This document shows, piece by piece, positions 1 to 12,360 of a DNA stretch of 64,000 bases; position 1 is the first letter of the stretch; each line of letters opens with the position of its first letter. The stretch comes from Daucus carota subsp. sativus (lineage: Eukaryota > Streptophyta > Magnoliopsida > Apiales > Apiaceae), in contig NC_030384.2 of assembly GCF_001625215.2 (NCBI RefSeq), positions 37,296,390 to 37,360,389 on the forward strand, given 5' to 3'. The notes beneath the pieces were generated by a model, which was given only the letters and a program-made list of their open reading frames with translations, did not search any database and had not been told where the DNA came from. Made by a program: the position numbers and the translations under genes.

Positions 1-18
1 ATGTATCAAATTTTACAG

Positions 19-1067
19 AAAACATGAGCCAGTTGGAAGTTCCTCTAAGCCAGGAAAACCCTCTATCTGTTGCTTGTGATGTTTGGCCAGCAGCTAGCAT
101 GTCAAATGCCTACTACAACCCTACTCATGTAAGTCGTGATTACTCATCTGCGAATGATTTTTCACGTGGGTATTCACAAGTTATGGAAGAGCATCCCACT
201 CAGCTGATAAATCTAAAAACTGACATGCGGAAAGTAGATAATGGGAAAGATTTGATGAGTAGACAAGCAGATGATATTTTCTTAGGTTCTTACCCTAATC
301 AAGTGCAAAGTGAGCAATTTCAATCATTCTTCAGGGGGCCAGGCAGTTCACAGTATAACTATGAGCAGAAACCTGCACTGTTAAGTTTTCAGCCACTAGC
401 AAATATGATGATTGAAAATAGTCAACCTGTGGGACATTTCAAGGAGCAGCTGCATCCCGTGGCACTTGATCAGAGGTTGAAGGATCCTTTCATGCATCAG
501 AGCATACAAGAGAATATGCGTTTAGATGGCCTTAGGCATGCACTTCCAAGGCAAGATCACTTCTCGGCCCCTCTTGCCCCCTCGAATCTTAACATGCAGA
601 ATTGGGGTGCGGTTGCGAATACCATACAACTTTCAGGAGTATCCCAATCTCATCCGATTGGTGATGAAATGTCAAGTCATAATTGGATTTCTGGAGAGAG
701 TCAAGGCCGTGGTGGTTGGTCTGGTCTAGAAAACACTATTTGCCAAAACCAGAGCTCTGTAAATGGAGGTATTGGAGATCAGAGCTTGTTTAGTGTTTTA
801 TCTCATTGCAATAACTTGAATCCTTCTCCTAGTCCTCGTACTTCATTCATCCCTGAACAACGATTTAATCAGCCTGTGAACTACAATGTCGCGGTTCCTA
901 CAAGTAATATATTACCACAGATGGTTAATCAACGTAGCTACTTGAATGTGCAAGACACTTCAAGTGGCCTAAAGGGCAACAATATGGGATGGACAAGCCT
1001 GCCACATCAGAATACTCCTGTACCTGATTCTACGGGTAAGCCGTACTTGAGGTACTGGAATCACTAA
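19..1067 (+). CDS. C-terminal exon of an NFRKB-like (INO80-complex-associated) nuclear protein, 5' partial
   Basis: The window opens inside this gene. A pyrimidine-rich stretch ending in ACAG at about 18 looks like a splice acceptor, followed by an open frame to a TAA at 1065-1067, so this is the last exon; the ATG at 24 is probably internal. The visible 347 residues are rich in Gln, Asn, Ser and Pro with no folded domain I can name, as in disordered tails of large chromatin proteins. The ending, with a QSLFSVLSHCN block and a final GKPYLRYWNH, resembles my memory of the C-terminus of plant nuclear-factor-kappa-B-binding-like proteins (AT5G13950 type). Its position near CHS and a LEP-type gene, as in Arabidopsis, supports that. 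The family call is tentative; the exon itself is secure because of the long open frame and clean stop. Confidence 0.55.
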
Positions 1068-1700
1068 GGATATTTCTTTGTTACTTAAAGTTTTGATGGT
1101 GAGAAAAGGCTTTATGTGAAAGCTGTTATACAAAGAAGTTGAGATAGGATTATATACATAAATACACAAGAGCCGATCTGATGCCATGTACATACAGGTT
1201 CTTTGTGGATTTTGGTTCCATAGTTAGACAGCTCTACCTTTCGTGGATTTTAGTTTTGTGTTAGTTTTTAATCACATAGTTAAGACCGTTAACTTTTTTG
1301 GGGATTTTTCTCTGTGTTTTTCTTTCTTCTTAGACGTTTCACTACTTTCTTGCTCATTTAGGTAGACGTGAAGCAAATTGCCAGGGAATATAAGTGCTAC
1401 AAATTAATTAGTTATTTTCAGAAAATATGATGGCTACAACCTCATTTGTTTTAAATACAACTAGAAACAAAAGTTCCCCTTAATTTATTAGATCAAAGTT
1501 TCACTTCTTTTGTCTGGGAGTATTTTGTGGTAAAAGTTAGTATCATTATTACTATGTTATAAATTCTTGTTAGTTTCAAAGTATCAAAATTTCTTTTATG
1601 ACAACTGTATATACACCAATTTCATATTACGATTAAAAGGTTTGTTTGCAATGAAGTATAGAGTGCGTAACTTGTTTGAAATGAACTACAAAGTGCGTAA
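1068..1700. other. 3' UTR and short intergenic stretch
   Basis: AT-rich sequence after the TAA at 1067. It presumably begins with the 3' UTR of the upstream gene. I see no further coding or repeat structure before the LINE relic. Confidence 0.4.
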
Positions 1701-2035
1701 ATGTATGAACTTGTCTATCCCCCGCTATTTTTAATCCTATACCGAGTTTTGGCCTTTTTAGAAGTAGTTGGAATTACAAAATCTCAGTTGCTAGCTAAAC
1801 ATGTTCCAATTCATTCGATCTGTCCAGTTTGCAACGAAGAAGAAGACACAATATTGCAGAGTCTAGTATCTTGTCTTTTGCTAGAAAATGTTGGGCGATT
1901 TTAATCCCAGGTAGACAATGGAATGATAGTGTGGACTTTAAGGCATGGTTGAGGTCGATTTTGCAATCTGAAAACGATCAAAAATTGTGCAGAAAGTATC
2001 TCTCTTTGCTGGGTCATTTGGAGATCTCGAAATGA
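1701..2035 (+). pseudogene. LINE-type reverse transcriptase C-terminal zinc-binding (zf-RVT) relic
   Basis: Two overlapping frames together encode the tail of a plant non-LTR retrotransposon reverse transcriptase. The first gives the stretch around LAKHVPIHSICPVCNEEED; the second continues with SFARKCWAI and ends near CRKYLSLLGHLEISK. The CPxC..EE(D/E)T..L..C..A..CW pattern is the zf-RVT signature found at the end of L1-like polyproteins in plants. A frameshift between the halves, no upstream RT core and an early stop show it is dead. It lies 3' of the NFRKB-like exon in the same orientation. Confidence 0.75.
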
Positions 2036-2829
2036 TTAGTTTGGAACTAAAAATTGCAAATGATTAACAGGCTATTTGCTGCAGCAAAGCAATATCTTAC
2101 ACGATAAAAGTTAGCCCAATCTCAATCCTAACAATGAAAGTTAGCCCAATATCAGTCCTCTACGGCTCTTCTCCAGCCTCAGTCTGAAGGAGATGGAAAA
2201 ACAATCTTGAAATATCCAAGTCACGTTTTATAATACACAGTGTACTGGGTTGTAAAATAAAGTTTACAAGAATGAGAACTGTGCAAGTGGATAAATAGTT
2301 GTTAAATATTTATCATATTTGGTATCAGTTGATTATTTTATGGGATAGTTATTTTTTATTAATCAAAAATTCATATAATTATATGCGGGGTTGAGCATGC
2401 GGTTGATTCGGTCTAAAATCAAGTCGAACGGGATATATCGAAAAATGAAATTTCATTCTCAATATTATTTGGCTTAATCCCGTCCAGATCAAAAGCACCA
2501 AAACTTTTAAAATAGATAAGTATTTATATTCTAAATAAAGTTCAAATATAATTAAAAAAATACTTCAACAAAATAATATAATTAGATTTATAAATTAGGT
2601 ATTATAATTATAATTTATAATATATATAATGAATGATATATAAAATATAATATAATTTTTGGAATATTCAGTCTGTTTAATTTAAATAAAATATATTTTT
2701 AAGAATTGGATCAGCCGAACTATAATTTAATCCTAACTAAATAGACTGGTTTGGTTGGGTTTTGCTTGCTCAGTCGTCGACAGAAGGAAACAAATTCGAT
2801 CTTGGAACAGATTCGACCCGTTTAAGCAA
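2036..2829. other. Intergenic, AT-rich; likely BLOS1 promoter
   Basis: Between the LINE relic and the BLOS1 start. Very AT-rich from about 2520 to 2700, with short palindromic AT runs. A short direct repeat, GTTAGCCCAATCTCA / GTTAGCCCAATATCA, lies at about 2110 and 2140. No gene is seen. Confidence 0.4.
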
Positions 2830-4766
2830 ATGGAGAAACCATCATCATCAAAAAACTTGGAAGCTTCGTTGCTGCAACTCATTTCTAATCACAATCAATC
2901 TTCTCTCCGTCTCAAACAACACACAGGTACACTCACAAATTTATATCTTCGAATAATGATAAATCGATTAAATTTTGTAATTAATTGTTGAAATTGAACG
3001 TAGAGAAAGCGAAGAAAGACGCAATTAGGAATGCGGTGCGAGTTTCGGATGTATTGGTAGAGGCAGTCAACGGAGGTGTGGAGGAGTGTTACATTAATCA
3101 GAAGCGTATCGAGCTCGAAATTCAAGCTTTAGCTTCCACTATTCTTCGTTTCGCTAAGCAGACTGACCAATGGCTTGCTGCGTCTCGTTCTCTTAATAAC
3201 GCTATTAAGGTTTTCGCTTTTCTTATGCTGCTTCTTTCATTTTTCGCGCGTTATGATGATAAATTGTGATTGTTGTCGTGCACTAGGTAATTTTTGAAAT
3301 AAGGGAGAAAGGGATATTGTTGAGTATCGTTTTAGGTAAATGTGTGACACGCTTAGTAAAAGAGGACTGTGAGCAAGTAAATGTGGTACAACTTGCAATG
3401 AGTCGATGACATTGCAAACTTGTGAAGTACTTGGGATTCTGCCTACGTTTTCTTTTTTCAATTAAGAAATGGCATATTGGAGTTTGTATCCGATATTAGG
3501 ATCCTTTGTTGGAGTGAAGAAGCGTCAATACAATTTGTATATCTAATAAGTGATCCGAAAAACTAGTTTTTGTAAATGTTTAATTATTGGCCAGGCAGCC
3601 CAGGCCCCTTAGGGTTTGGGAAATGATCTAAAGCCTCAAACACATTGTGAAGGCTAGTATCTTTTTGTTTCTTTTATCGCGTTATGTTCAATTACAACCA
3701 CTGCATAGGTCGAGAAATGATAAGTGCGCGCACATACTCTTTTATAATTAGAGAAGGATTAAACTAATGAACAAAAAAGCAGGATGACGGTGCCATATTA
3801 GAGCAACTCCAACCCAACTCTAAAAGCCTATTATAGTGTCACTTATAGTGTAATACTCACTCCAATGCAACTCTAAAATAGTGTTGAACCTACACCAAAT
3901 ATTTAGCGTGATACCAAATTTGGTGTAAGTTTGACACCAAATTTGGTGTCCGTCATAATTCCATCAATGCCCTTACTTTTGTTAATAAAACAAATTTGTT
4001 CTCTTTATGTCATAGAAAGATTCCTTTTAGTTTAAATTATAGTGAAAAAAATAAAAATTTTCCCTTTATGTCATGCAAAGATTCCTTCTTGTGTAAACTA
4101 TAGTGTCAATGGGTTGAAATGCATTTTGTGAATGGTGTTATTTTGACACTAAAATAGTGTAGAAGTTACACTATTTTAGTGTCATGGGTTGGAGATGGTC
4201 GTGAGTTGATGCTTGGTCTATCATTCACTATGTTCTACTATCTTAAGACATTTTAGAGATTTGAAGAATAAATTATCTGAGCTTAGAAATGGAAATGTTC
4301 TAACAGGGAAGATCATCCATTATGGAAAGAAAAAAGAAACTGTTTTGTGAAATTTGTGAAAGAAGCTGCTTATAAGCGTGCGTCAAGTTCTTTGGGAAAC
4401 TTCCTAAGTTTTCCACTCTAAATGAGCTTCGGAACTTACAATAAAGATTTTGGTGCTCAAACTTTGACATAAAAGCTGAACACCATGAGGCAAGTAGGCA
4501 TATTAATCAACTTTTAGGCTTGCAGTTAGTGATTACTACCTATATTACAAAAAATGTAGATAAATATTGGCAAAATAGTTTTGTTTTTTTTAATCTGGCA
4601 GTGCTTATTATCAAACTAAACATCTTATTGGCTCTAGATTAGCCTCATATCTGGTCTCCTTACTTTGCACGTTCAGGAAATTGGAGACTTCGAGAACTGG
4701 ATGAAGACCATGGAATTTGACTGCAAAAGCATCAATGCTGCCATCCGCAACATTCATCAAGTGTGA
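2830..4766 (+). CDS. BLOS1: BLOC-1 subunit 1 homologue (BLOS1 / GCN5L1)
   Basis: Three exons: 2830-2926, 3004-3209 and 4677-4766 (97, 206 and 90 nt), all with GT..AG borders and matching phases, give a 130-residue protein ending in TGA. The mature frame runs from MEKPSSSKNLEASLLQL across the junction HT|EKAKKDA to KEIGDFENWMKTMEFD and ends RNIHQV, which is the conserved GCN5L1/BLOS1 family. It is mostly helical, as expected for a coiled-coil subunit of the BLOC-1 complex that acts in endosome-to-vacuole trafficking (in Arabidopsis, BLOS1 interacts with SNX1 and affects PIN turnover). The ATG at 2830 is the first in frame and puts the family motif at the expected distance. The 1.47-kb second intron holds a MITE-like inverted-repeat element. 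Confidence 0.88.
3798..4203. mobile_element. MITE-like element in BLOS1 intron 2
   Basis: The left end reads GAGCAACTCCAACCCAA and the right end GGGTTGGAGATGGTCGTG, which are imperfect reverse complements of each other. The body carries repeated motifs around TTTGGTGT and TTTTAGTGT. Such CTCCAACCC / GGGTTGGAG ends mark a common class of short non-autonomous DNA transposons in plants. I could not define a target-site duplication, so the superfamily is open. Confidence 0.6.
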
Positions 4767-6255
4767 TCAAACTTGAAGATCCAGGTTTCTGAATCATTAT
4801 GGTGTGGGCTTTCCAAAAACCTATATCTTGATCTATGTAATTTCATGGATGAGTATTCTCTATGTAAATTCATGGATGAGGAATTATAGAACATCGAGAC
4901 AAGAAACATAAACACATTCTGCAGTATCTCGTGTCTTTAATGTTCCAAATGCCTTGTTGGTTGTAATCTTGTAGATGACAAGGAGGATGAATGTTTTCAT
5001 CTGTGGCCTTTGGTGCTGAAAACAAATTTTCTAGTTCAAGCAAAGATATTCAGCGAGTATAACTATATTATATAACTATATTATCTTTCATTGAATTGCA
5101 AGTATTAAAAGTGAGCAGTTAAGCACTCTAGAAGCAGATGTTAAAAGCAGATGCCACAGTTTTGTTTTGTTTCCCAATTCAGACAAGAATACTTGTTCTG
5201 GACTTCCAGTGAAGTACTACAATGCTAAGAACCTCTAGTTCACACTGGTGATTGTATATGGCTTTGCCTGTTTGACATGCGTGGGGATCGAGGGATAGTG
5301 AAGAGAGGATGATTAGCACTTAATGTTACATTGTTACTAACCTACTAGTATGTTCTTGAATCTCCATTGCCTTGTCTATCTATGGGGGCTTCTACTTGAA
5401 GGATAAGTTGGAGAAGTAGAATGCAGTTTAGATGTTAATAATGCACACAAGCCACAAGCCTTCAGCTTTTTCTCTTCACACGACTGATCCGTTAAACTAG
5501 AGCTGTAACTCAAGATATATATGAGCTGATTGTGGCTCGTTCTTGACTCAAAGTTCTTGTTCTACTTTGTTTGTCTATGAAAGGAAGACCTCGGTTACGA
5601 CAGAACTCTTCACTTGAAAGTTGGCAAGCAATGAACATACTTGTACACTATTGTGAGTATGCTCTATGCTCTATTGTAATGTTCATAAACTCTTGAACAG
5701 TCGTGAACAAAACTGGCCATAAATGTCTATGAGAAGACTCGATGAGTATTCTTAGCTACATAGGTATATACTTTAAGGAAAGATATACCTGCATTGTTCC
5801 ATAGTTTTTGTTTTGTACAGAAAGTTGGAGTTTCTTTTATCAGACAGAAAAAAGGTAAAAAAGACTCCGCCAAAGACCACCAACATTGTTAAATAGAACA
5901 AGGCCTCGTATTCAAAGTGTCTCCTTCGCTCCCTTTACTGGATTATGAAGGTTCGCACTTTGTCGAGAAGATGGATATGTAAGTGTCTTCGTTTATTATA
6001 AAGATATAAATGCTAAAATACAGCTCGCAATTACACGATATCAACTTTCACTCTGATATTAACAAAAAAGAACTGTTTATGACAAGATTTTTATATCTTA
6101 AACTGTAAAAGGAAAAAAAAAATCAAAAAAATGATACAGCCATCCTAAATTGTTTATACACTTGAATAGCTGCATCTCTATATGTTTGGTGACTGGTGTT
6201 CATCAAACAAACTTCACAATTCAAAGAAATAACCCCCATATACCCCCATTCGATT
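4767..6255. other. Convergent intergenic region between BLOS1 and the receptor-like kinase
   Basis: Holds the 3' UTRs of BLOS1 (+) and the kinase gene (-), which converge here. The AT content is moderate for this window. I find no convincing coding exon or repeat. Confidence 0.4.
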
Positions 6256-8781
6256 TCACTTAATAGCCCTAAAAAGCTGGCTTCCAAGAGTGACAACTGG
6301 GGTTCCTTCCCCCATAACTGTCGTCAAGTTCATTTCTTTCTCAAGTATCCGGTCTAGTTCCGTTACCACATAGTTCATGACAGGACGTCTCTCACTAGAA
6401 GGATCCACACAACGGACTATCAACTGCACATACTCTTCCATGCCTTCTGTAGTGAATCTATTACCTAGTCTCTGATCTATGATAGCAGGAAGATTCCCCG
6501 AGTCCTGACAATTTTGCACCTTCAAAGTACAAAACAGAATATTTAACAGAGCTGATGATCAGAAGAGTACTTGTGTTCTTCACAAGTTCAAATTAAATAA
6601 TGTAAATTGTATGCCACTTGGGAGGTGCTATATTATAATGACAATGAGAAGCACCATCAGTTTATTAGAAATCCGCAAACAAGGTATGCAGGAAAATTTC
6701 ATGGGAACGGCAGCTTACCCATTCAACTAGGTTTTGGTTGGAATCTGAAGAGAGCAATTTCATCGCTTCTTGACCGCTCATTAACTCCAACAGAAACACA
6801 CCAAAACTGTATACGTCACTCTTGTCAGAAAAGTGTCTGAACTCCCTCACCCTATAGGAACAAATGACATATAGTTCACAAAAAGAAATAGACTTCACAA
6901 GAAATAGGAAAGATACTTAAATCGTTTCAGAAATACTACTCTGGGGCTAGGAACATCTCATCTGCTGCCTTTTGAGAGGATGAGCTTGGAATATCACCTC
7001 TTCCTAAAAAGTTACGGACCCCGGCATCAGCAACTTTAGCAATGAAATTTTCATCTACAAGAACATTTGCTGTTTTAAAATCCTTATGTACCAGACGAGG
7101 GCTTATAGAATGGATATGAGCCAAACCTGCATGATGAAAAGAAATTGGAGTTTTCTAAATAAACTAGGAAACTGCCATAGAATAATAAATATTCCATATA
7201 CATATAGAGATGTAAAGGGGTGTGCTAATTTCAAGACAATAGACACTCAGAAAAATGACGTTGATCCTTTATGACACTGATTTTTACCCCCTATGGAATC
7301 TTGTTCAGAGCAAGGATCAACCAATTCAACAAAGCCAAAAAATGCTCACTGATTTTGCAGAGGATCACCTTTAGCTGCTCCTATAGCTATTGCAAGTCTA
7401 TGCTTGAACTCAAGCTTCTCCTTTGAAACATGTCCAGCTCCTGCAGATATAAACCATAAAAGTTCCAGAATGTGATTCCCTTGAAAAACAATAATCAAGC
7501 TCAAATGTACTTGAAAGAGTACTCTCAGAATTACAAAAATTGATAAAGTTTATAGCCACTACTATAATGTAATTTGAATTTCTATCGTATTGGTTCTGTA
7601 GTATATTCCTTGTTGGGAAAATGAACGAGTGAATTAAGAATTACCATATAAGTGAACAGATACACTTCCATTCGGTATGTACTCATAGACAAGAATCTGT
7701 TGACCATTTTCCTGGCAGTAACCCAAAAGGTTCACGAGGTTCCTATGCTGAATAGAAGTGAGATATCTTACCTGTTATGAAAGTACATTTGCAGATCATC
7801 AGGAGTGCACGAAAAGGAAAAACAAACGAATATAGGGATAGCCAAAAGATGTATAACAAAAAAATAAACCTAAAAGCCATCGAGTCTAAAAACCACCTGG
7901 TGCCATATTTATGAAAATTTATACAAAATGATTTTGGATAGTTGCTGTTTACCAAGTATGTAGTGCATAAGAATGAAGGCAAAAAATACATAAGCACTAT
8001 GATTTGGCTCAACATTGACCTAAGTAGATATTCAATACACATTGTCCACAAGGTTTTTTATGTGGAACACCCCAGTAGCCAAAGTCATTCATTAGAACCT
8101 CTTCCCAGGAAAAAGGACGGAGGGAAACATGATATTCTTCTATAAGAAAATCCAACTTCGTGATGTGATAACCACTGGCAGAACTTGGCTATCTTCTGTC
8201 TAGTTCGCTGTTTATTCACAAAATATGAAGAGCTCCAGAGAGGACAATACTTACGGTTCTCCAACTAAATATCATAAATCATGAGAAAACTTATATATAC
8301 TCATCCTAGTCATCCATTACTCATCAAAAGCCATAATTACCTCTTCAATGAATTCCTGGCTGGGAGCACCAGGTCGTTTTTTTATAGCTACAAGCATCCC
8401 ATCATGAAGCAGCCCCTTGTACACTTCCCCAAATTTTCCTTCGCCAATCAAGTTTCTATCATTAAAATCTTTGGTAGCCGAAAACAATTCTTCCATGCTA
8501 AAACGTTTGGCCTCGCGCAACGTCAGCTCAAATGTGTTTCTTCCAACTGAAAGGCAACAGAATAGAACGATGAGTCATCTTATATATATGGTGTTTTCAT
8601 TACATATACATCTGCTAAAAGTAAGATTACGTTGCATTGATTGATCCGAAGACCCTGTATCAGAAGTTCTTGAAACATTCCTATTATGGCATAGACAAAA
8701 CCATAATATTACTATAACTAGTACCACCAACGCTACGGCTCCTGCAGCACCCCCTAGCACAGGTGCAAGAAGCTTTGACAT
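6256..8781 (-). CDS. Short membrane-anchored receptor-like protein kinase, non-RD type
   Basis: Seven coding exons on the minus strand: 8781-8631, 8546-8341, 7771-7645, 7440-7369, 7126-6940, 6851-6719 and 6519-6256. All have GT..AG borders and consistent phases, totalling 1140 nt and 379 residues. Residues about 7-30 form one membrane span with almost nothing outside it, so there is no ligand-binding ectodomain. The kinase domain follows: glycine loop GEGKFGEV (about 85-92), VAIKK with Lys106, HKDFKTAN (199-206), DAG at 219-221, APE near 246-248 and DVYSFG. The Arg before the catalytic Asp is Lys (HKD), making it non-RD, and the usual DFG is DAG. Lys106, Asp201, Asn206 and Asp219 are kept, so catalysis cannot be excluded. 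The sequence matches a plant RLK subfamily whose ending is TLGSQLFRA; I do not recall a gene symbol. Confidence 0.85.
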
Positions 8782-8842
8782 TTGGTAAAGAAGCCACCTT
8801 AGCTTTGATGATTGGATAGTACAGCGATCTTAATTCTCCCTC

Positions 8843-10225
8843 CTGCAGATTGCCAAAAGGAAGCCGGTTATTGAAATATGACGCCTACATAAACTCCAGC
8901 AGACAACATGAGCAAATATGCCACAATACAGATTAAGCAAGGACAGCAGAAGAGCAGCATTAAAAACATAACTCGACAATCAATACATTTATGATCATAA
9001 GATTGTTGAATTTATTCTTTTTAGAAAATGATAGAACTTATACATGATTTCAAATTTCACATTATGACAGAAACATATGAATTAAACGACACAAAAACAT
9101 AGTTAAAAATTATGAAAAAAATAAAATAAAACTTCTTAGAATGAGGGAATCTGACCTTAAAACGACAAAATTCAATCATCCAGTAAGCAATAAACACAAA
9201 CGTATAAACAAAATTTGCCTGAAGAAAAGGTACACTATGCACTTCAAGTAACTATCAAAGCATGAGGAAGTAGATTCACCGCCACATTTCAGGAGACCGA
9301 AAATAGTATGTATGAATGTCAAATGTAGAATGCAGATTAACATTAGAGACAATTGATCAAAGTTCGTGATCAACATGTATATTTCGCCAAAAGATATAGA
9401 ATTAAGATAGAGAACCAACAATTCTGCTAGATTTTTCTGCAGATACAGCAATCAATATTAAATATATTAATAACTTCACAATTCCAAACCTGGGTTGACA
9501 CAGTAATACTATTTCAAGATCCCTAAAGAAACCGCAGCTCAAATTATCAATGCCAACTTTATTCACAATTTTTCATCAAGAAAACAAAAGCCCGTGTCTA
9601 GAATTAACCTACATTCTGATCCTCACACTGAATTCTATACAGGGGCAAACAAATAAAATGTGCAGTCAGAACAAAATTAGAAACTTTAGCAAATTTAAGG
9701 CAACAGAGAATCTATCAAATCAATATTCATGCCTTTATGATGATACACTTATATACTTAAAAGCAATAAGCATAATCAGAGCATCTATATCAATCTGCAA
9801 AATGGGAATATTGTGTACTTACAGAAAACTAAAGTGGTTATGAAATTAAGACAGCTTCTCTGCAAAAAATCATGGGAGGATTGGACAGAGAGCACAGAGA
9901 CAATGGCAAAAAAAGAGGGTAAAAAAATAAATATAAAAAGTTGCTGAGCAGCGCCGACAAGAAAATTGAGAAAGATTTATGACACTACCAAACCTGTCTC
10001 TGGAATAATAAATATCAAGAAACAGAGAAAAAAAGAACTGGATTGTAGCAAAAGCTTGAAATTTTATGATGAATCAGGGGCAACCCATTTAAAGTAGAGA
10101 GAGAGATGGAGAGAGATTATGATGCTGATGTATAAAAGTAGAAAAAGAGATTGAATTGAAGGAGGGTGGGGGCAAATTTGTAGAGAGAGAATGAAGGAAT
10201 TTAGTTGTGTGTATATATGTTTATA
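8843..10225 (-). promoter_or_regulatory. 5' UTR exon, leader intron and TATA box of the kinase gene
   Basis: On the minus strand a strong donor (TTTTCT|GTAAGT) lies at 9822-9821 and an acceptor (TCTGCAG|GAGGG) at 8844-8843, which implies a leader intron of about 980 bp ending 61 nt before the ATG. A TATAAA on the minus strand at 10225-10220 suggests transcription starts near 10190. The leader is rich in CT on the minus strand. The splice model is inferred from the sequence only. Confidence 0.5.
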
Positions 10226-10479
10226 AAAACTGGTGGTGTGGGCTGTAAAGCAGTATAATGGGGAAGGGGGGTTGTTGTCTGCTACTGCAACTTGAAGAGG
10301 TTTTGTTTAGCTCTATCTCTCTTTGCTCTTCTGTTCATACCACCGTCTCTCTCTCTCCCAGTTCTCTCTCTCCCAGTTGTCTCTCCCACTGTTTTTTTAC
10401 TACAAACTGATATGAGAACCACTGTTTTTCTCTCCTGGCTGTCTGTTTGTATGTTTATATACATACAGTGATGATACAT

Positions 10480-11250
10480 ACATGCTAGAGCATATCTGTA
10501 TCTTTAAGACAATCTCTATCTATATATCCGTGTATTTATTAAAAACAAAATCACCATCTAAATCCTCAAAATATGTTACAGGTAAAAACGGCAAAATTAC
10601 TAATTTAGTACACGAGGACAAGGAGTTAATACTGTAAGTTGCGTATTAGCGTATCTGTAAAAAATTTAGTCGGTCAAGATGTGATGGATTTTATGAATTA
10701 ATTAATTATTTAAGAATACAGCTCTTTGGGATTGTCTTGATGTGGTGAAAAAGTGTTTTATAAATCTAAAATCAATTTTTTTCGAATATTAGATTTTAAC
10801 TCATAAAACTGCTTTTAAAAGATGTAGATCTCATATTTTAGAAAAAACTGTTGTTTACAACACTTTTTATTAATATATATTCTAACCAATCCCAACATAT
10901 TCTACTGCATAGATTAATGATTAAATCTTAAACACAATCCACAACATATATGACATAGATTAATGATTAACTTTTAAACAAAATCTAAAGATAATTGAAT
11001 GCACTCTTTATCTGAGTTATATTTTTGCTACACAATATAGGATAGTTTAAATTTTGATTATTTTTTAAAAGTTTTATTTTCAAAATTAAACTGAAAAGTA
11101 AAAATTTTAATTCAAAGGAAAAATTAAATATAATAATTAAAAAATATCCTTTTTAACCATCTTAAATTACATTCAAAAAATCAAATGATAACTAAAAAAA
11201 GTGGAAGCAGTAGTAGTAAGTACCAAATTTAAATTTTTTATTGAAACTTA
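10480..11250. other. Intergenic, AT-rich, nothing recognised
   Basis: Upstream of the kinase promoter. AT-rich with scattered short repeats; no coding potential. Confidence 0.4.
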
Positions 11251-11490
11251 CTGCTCCTTCCGTCCCCCAGCCAATAGTATATATCAAGGGATATGGATGC
11301 GGCACCAAGTTTAATGCTTCAATAAAATATAGTTCTTCAATTTATTTTTAAAATTTTTCTTTTCTATAAAATATAACATTTATATTTTTATATAGAAAAA
11401 AAAAATTTTAAAAATAAATTATAAAATTATATTTTATAAGAGTCTTGTCGAACAATGAAAAACAAACATAATTGAATTGGACGGAGGGAG
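11251..11490. mobile_element. Stowaway-like MITE
   Basis: The left end reads CTGCTCCTTCCGTCCCCC and the right end GGACGGAGGGAG. The interior is close to the element at 25477-25727 (the shared block around AATAAATTATAAAATTATATTTTATAAGAG and a shared GTCGAACA motif near the right end), so the two are copies of one family. Confidence 0.7.
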
Positions 11491-11509
11491 GGGGTGCCGT
11501 TAAATGATA

Positions 11510-11768
11510 CTCCCTCCGTCCCTAAATACTTTTCCTGTTTGTACTTTTCACGTTTGCCAACACACACTTTTTATCGTTAATATCTTTCATTTCGTGGTAG
11601 CATTAAATATAAAAACTTCACCGTATTAAAGTACTCGTGAATACGAATCTAACAAGATCACTCATGAATATATTTAGTTTTATAGATTAGATGTAAATTA
11701 GTAATTTGTCTCATGTTATGAACAGTACCGACATTACAAATAGGAAAAAAAAAAAGATACGGAGGGAG
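11510..11768. mobile_element. Stowaway-like MITE
   Basis: TA-flanked element with inverted ends CTCCCTCCGTCCC and ATACGGAGGGAG, about 260 bp. The TIR and the TA target site are those of Stowaway (Tc1/mariner) MITEs. Confidence 0.8.
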
Positions 11769-11770
11769 TA

Positions 11771-12360
11771 CTTCTAATAGCTCATCCCATACTATTCAGA
11801 AAAAATAAATTTAATATCAAATCCTTCAATGTCGTGAATGTTACCGATTCAAATTAACCAACCTTAAAGGGCCGATGTTCTTTTGGTGAGGAAAAAGAAA
11901 ATCAGAATGAAAAAATAACAAAAACATTGATGAAATTACTCTTAAGGGCATTTAAGTTCTTTTTATAGCTTTTTTAATCTTTATTTAAGGGCATTTAAGT
12001 TCCTTTTAAATAATTTTAATATCATTAATGCATGAGTTTGATCTTTGATTATATTTATATTATGTTTGAAATCACATAATAGATATATTAGTTTTTAAAG
12101 TATTTTTTTAATAAAAAGTTTAGAAAAAATGACAAATAACTTATTAACAGCTACTTATAGCGAATTCTTAGCCAGAAATTATGTGATGATAAAAGAAGAA
12201 TTAAGTGGAGCAAAATTTACTGGATCGTAGGATCGCGGATTAGTTAGAGTCGAGATGTAGGATTATACATTTATACTTGAACCCTTAGATGGATGGGGAT
12301 ACAATTATACATCATATATGTACGTGACTCAAATCTCATCGAGCAGCAGATCGCAAATAA
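11771..12360. other. Intergenic, AT-rich
   Basis: No gene. A short direct repeat (AAGGGCATTTAAGTTC) occurs at about 11943 and 11987. Confidence 0.4.
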
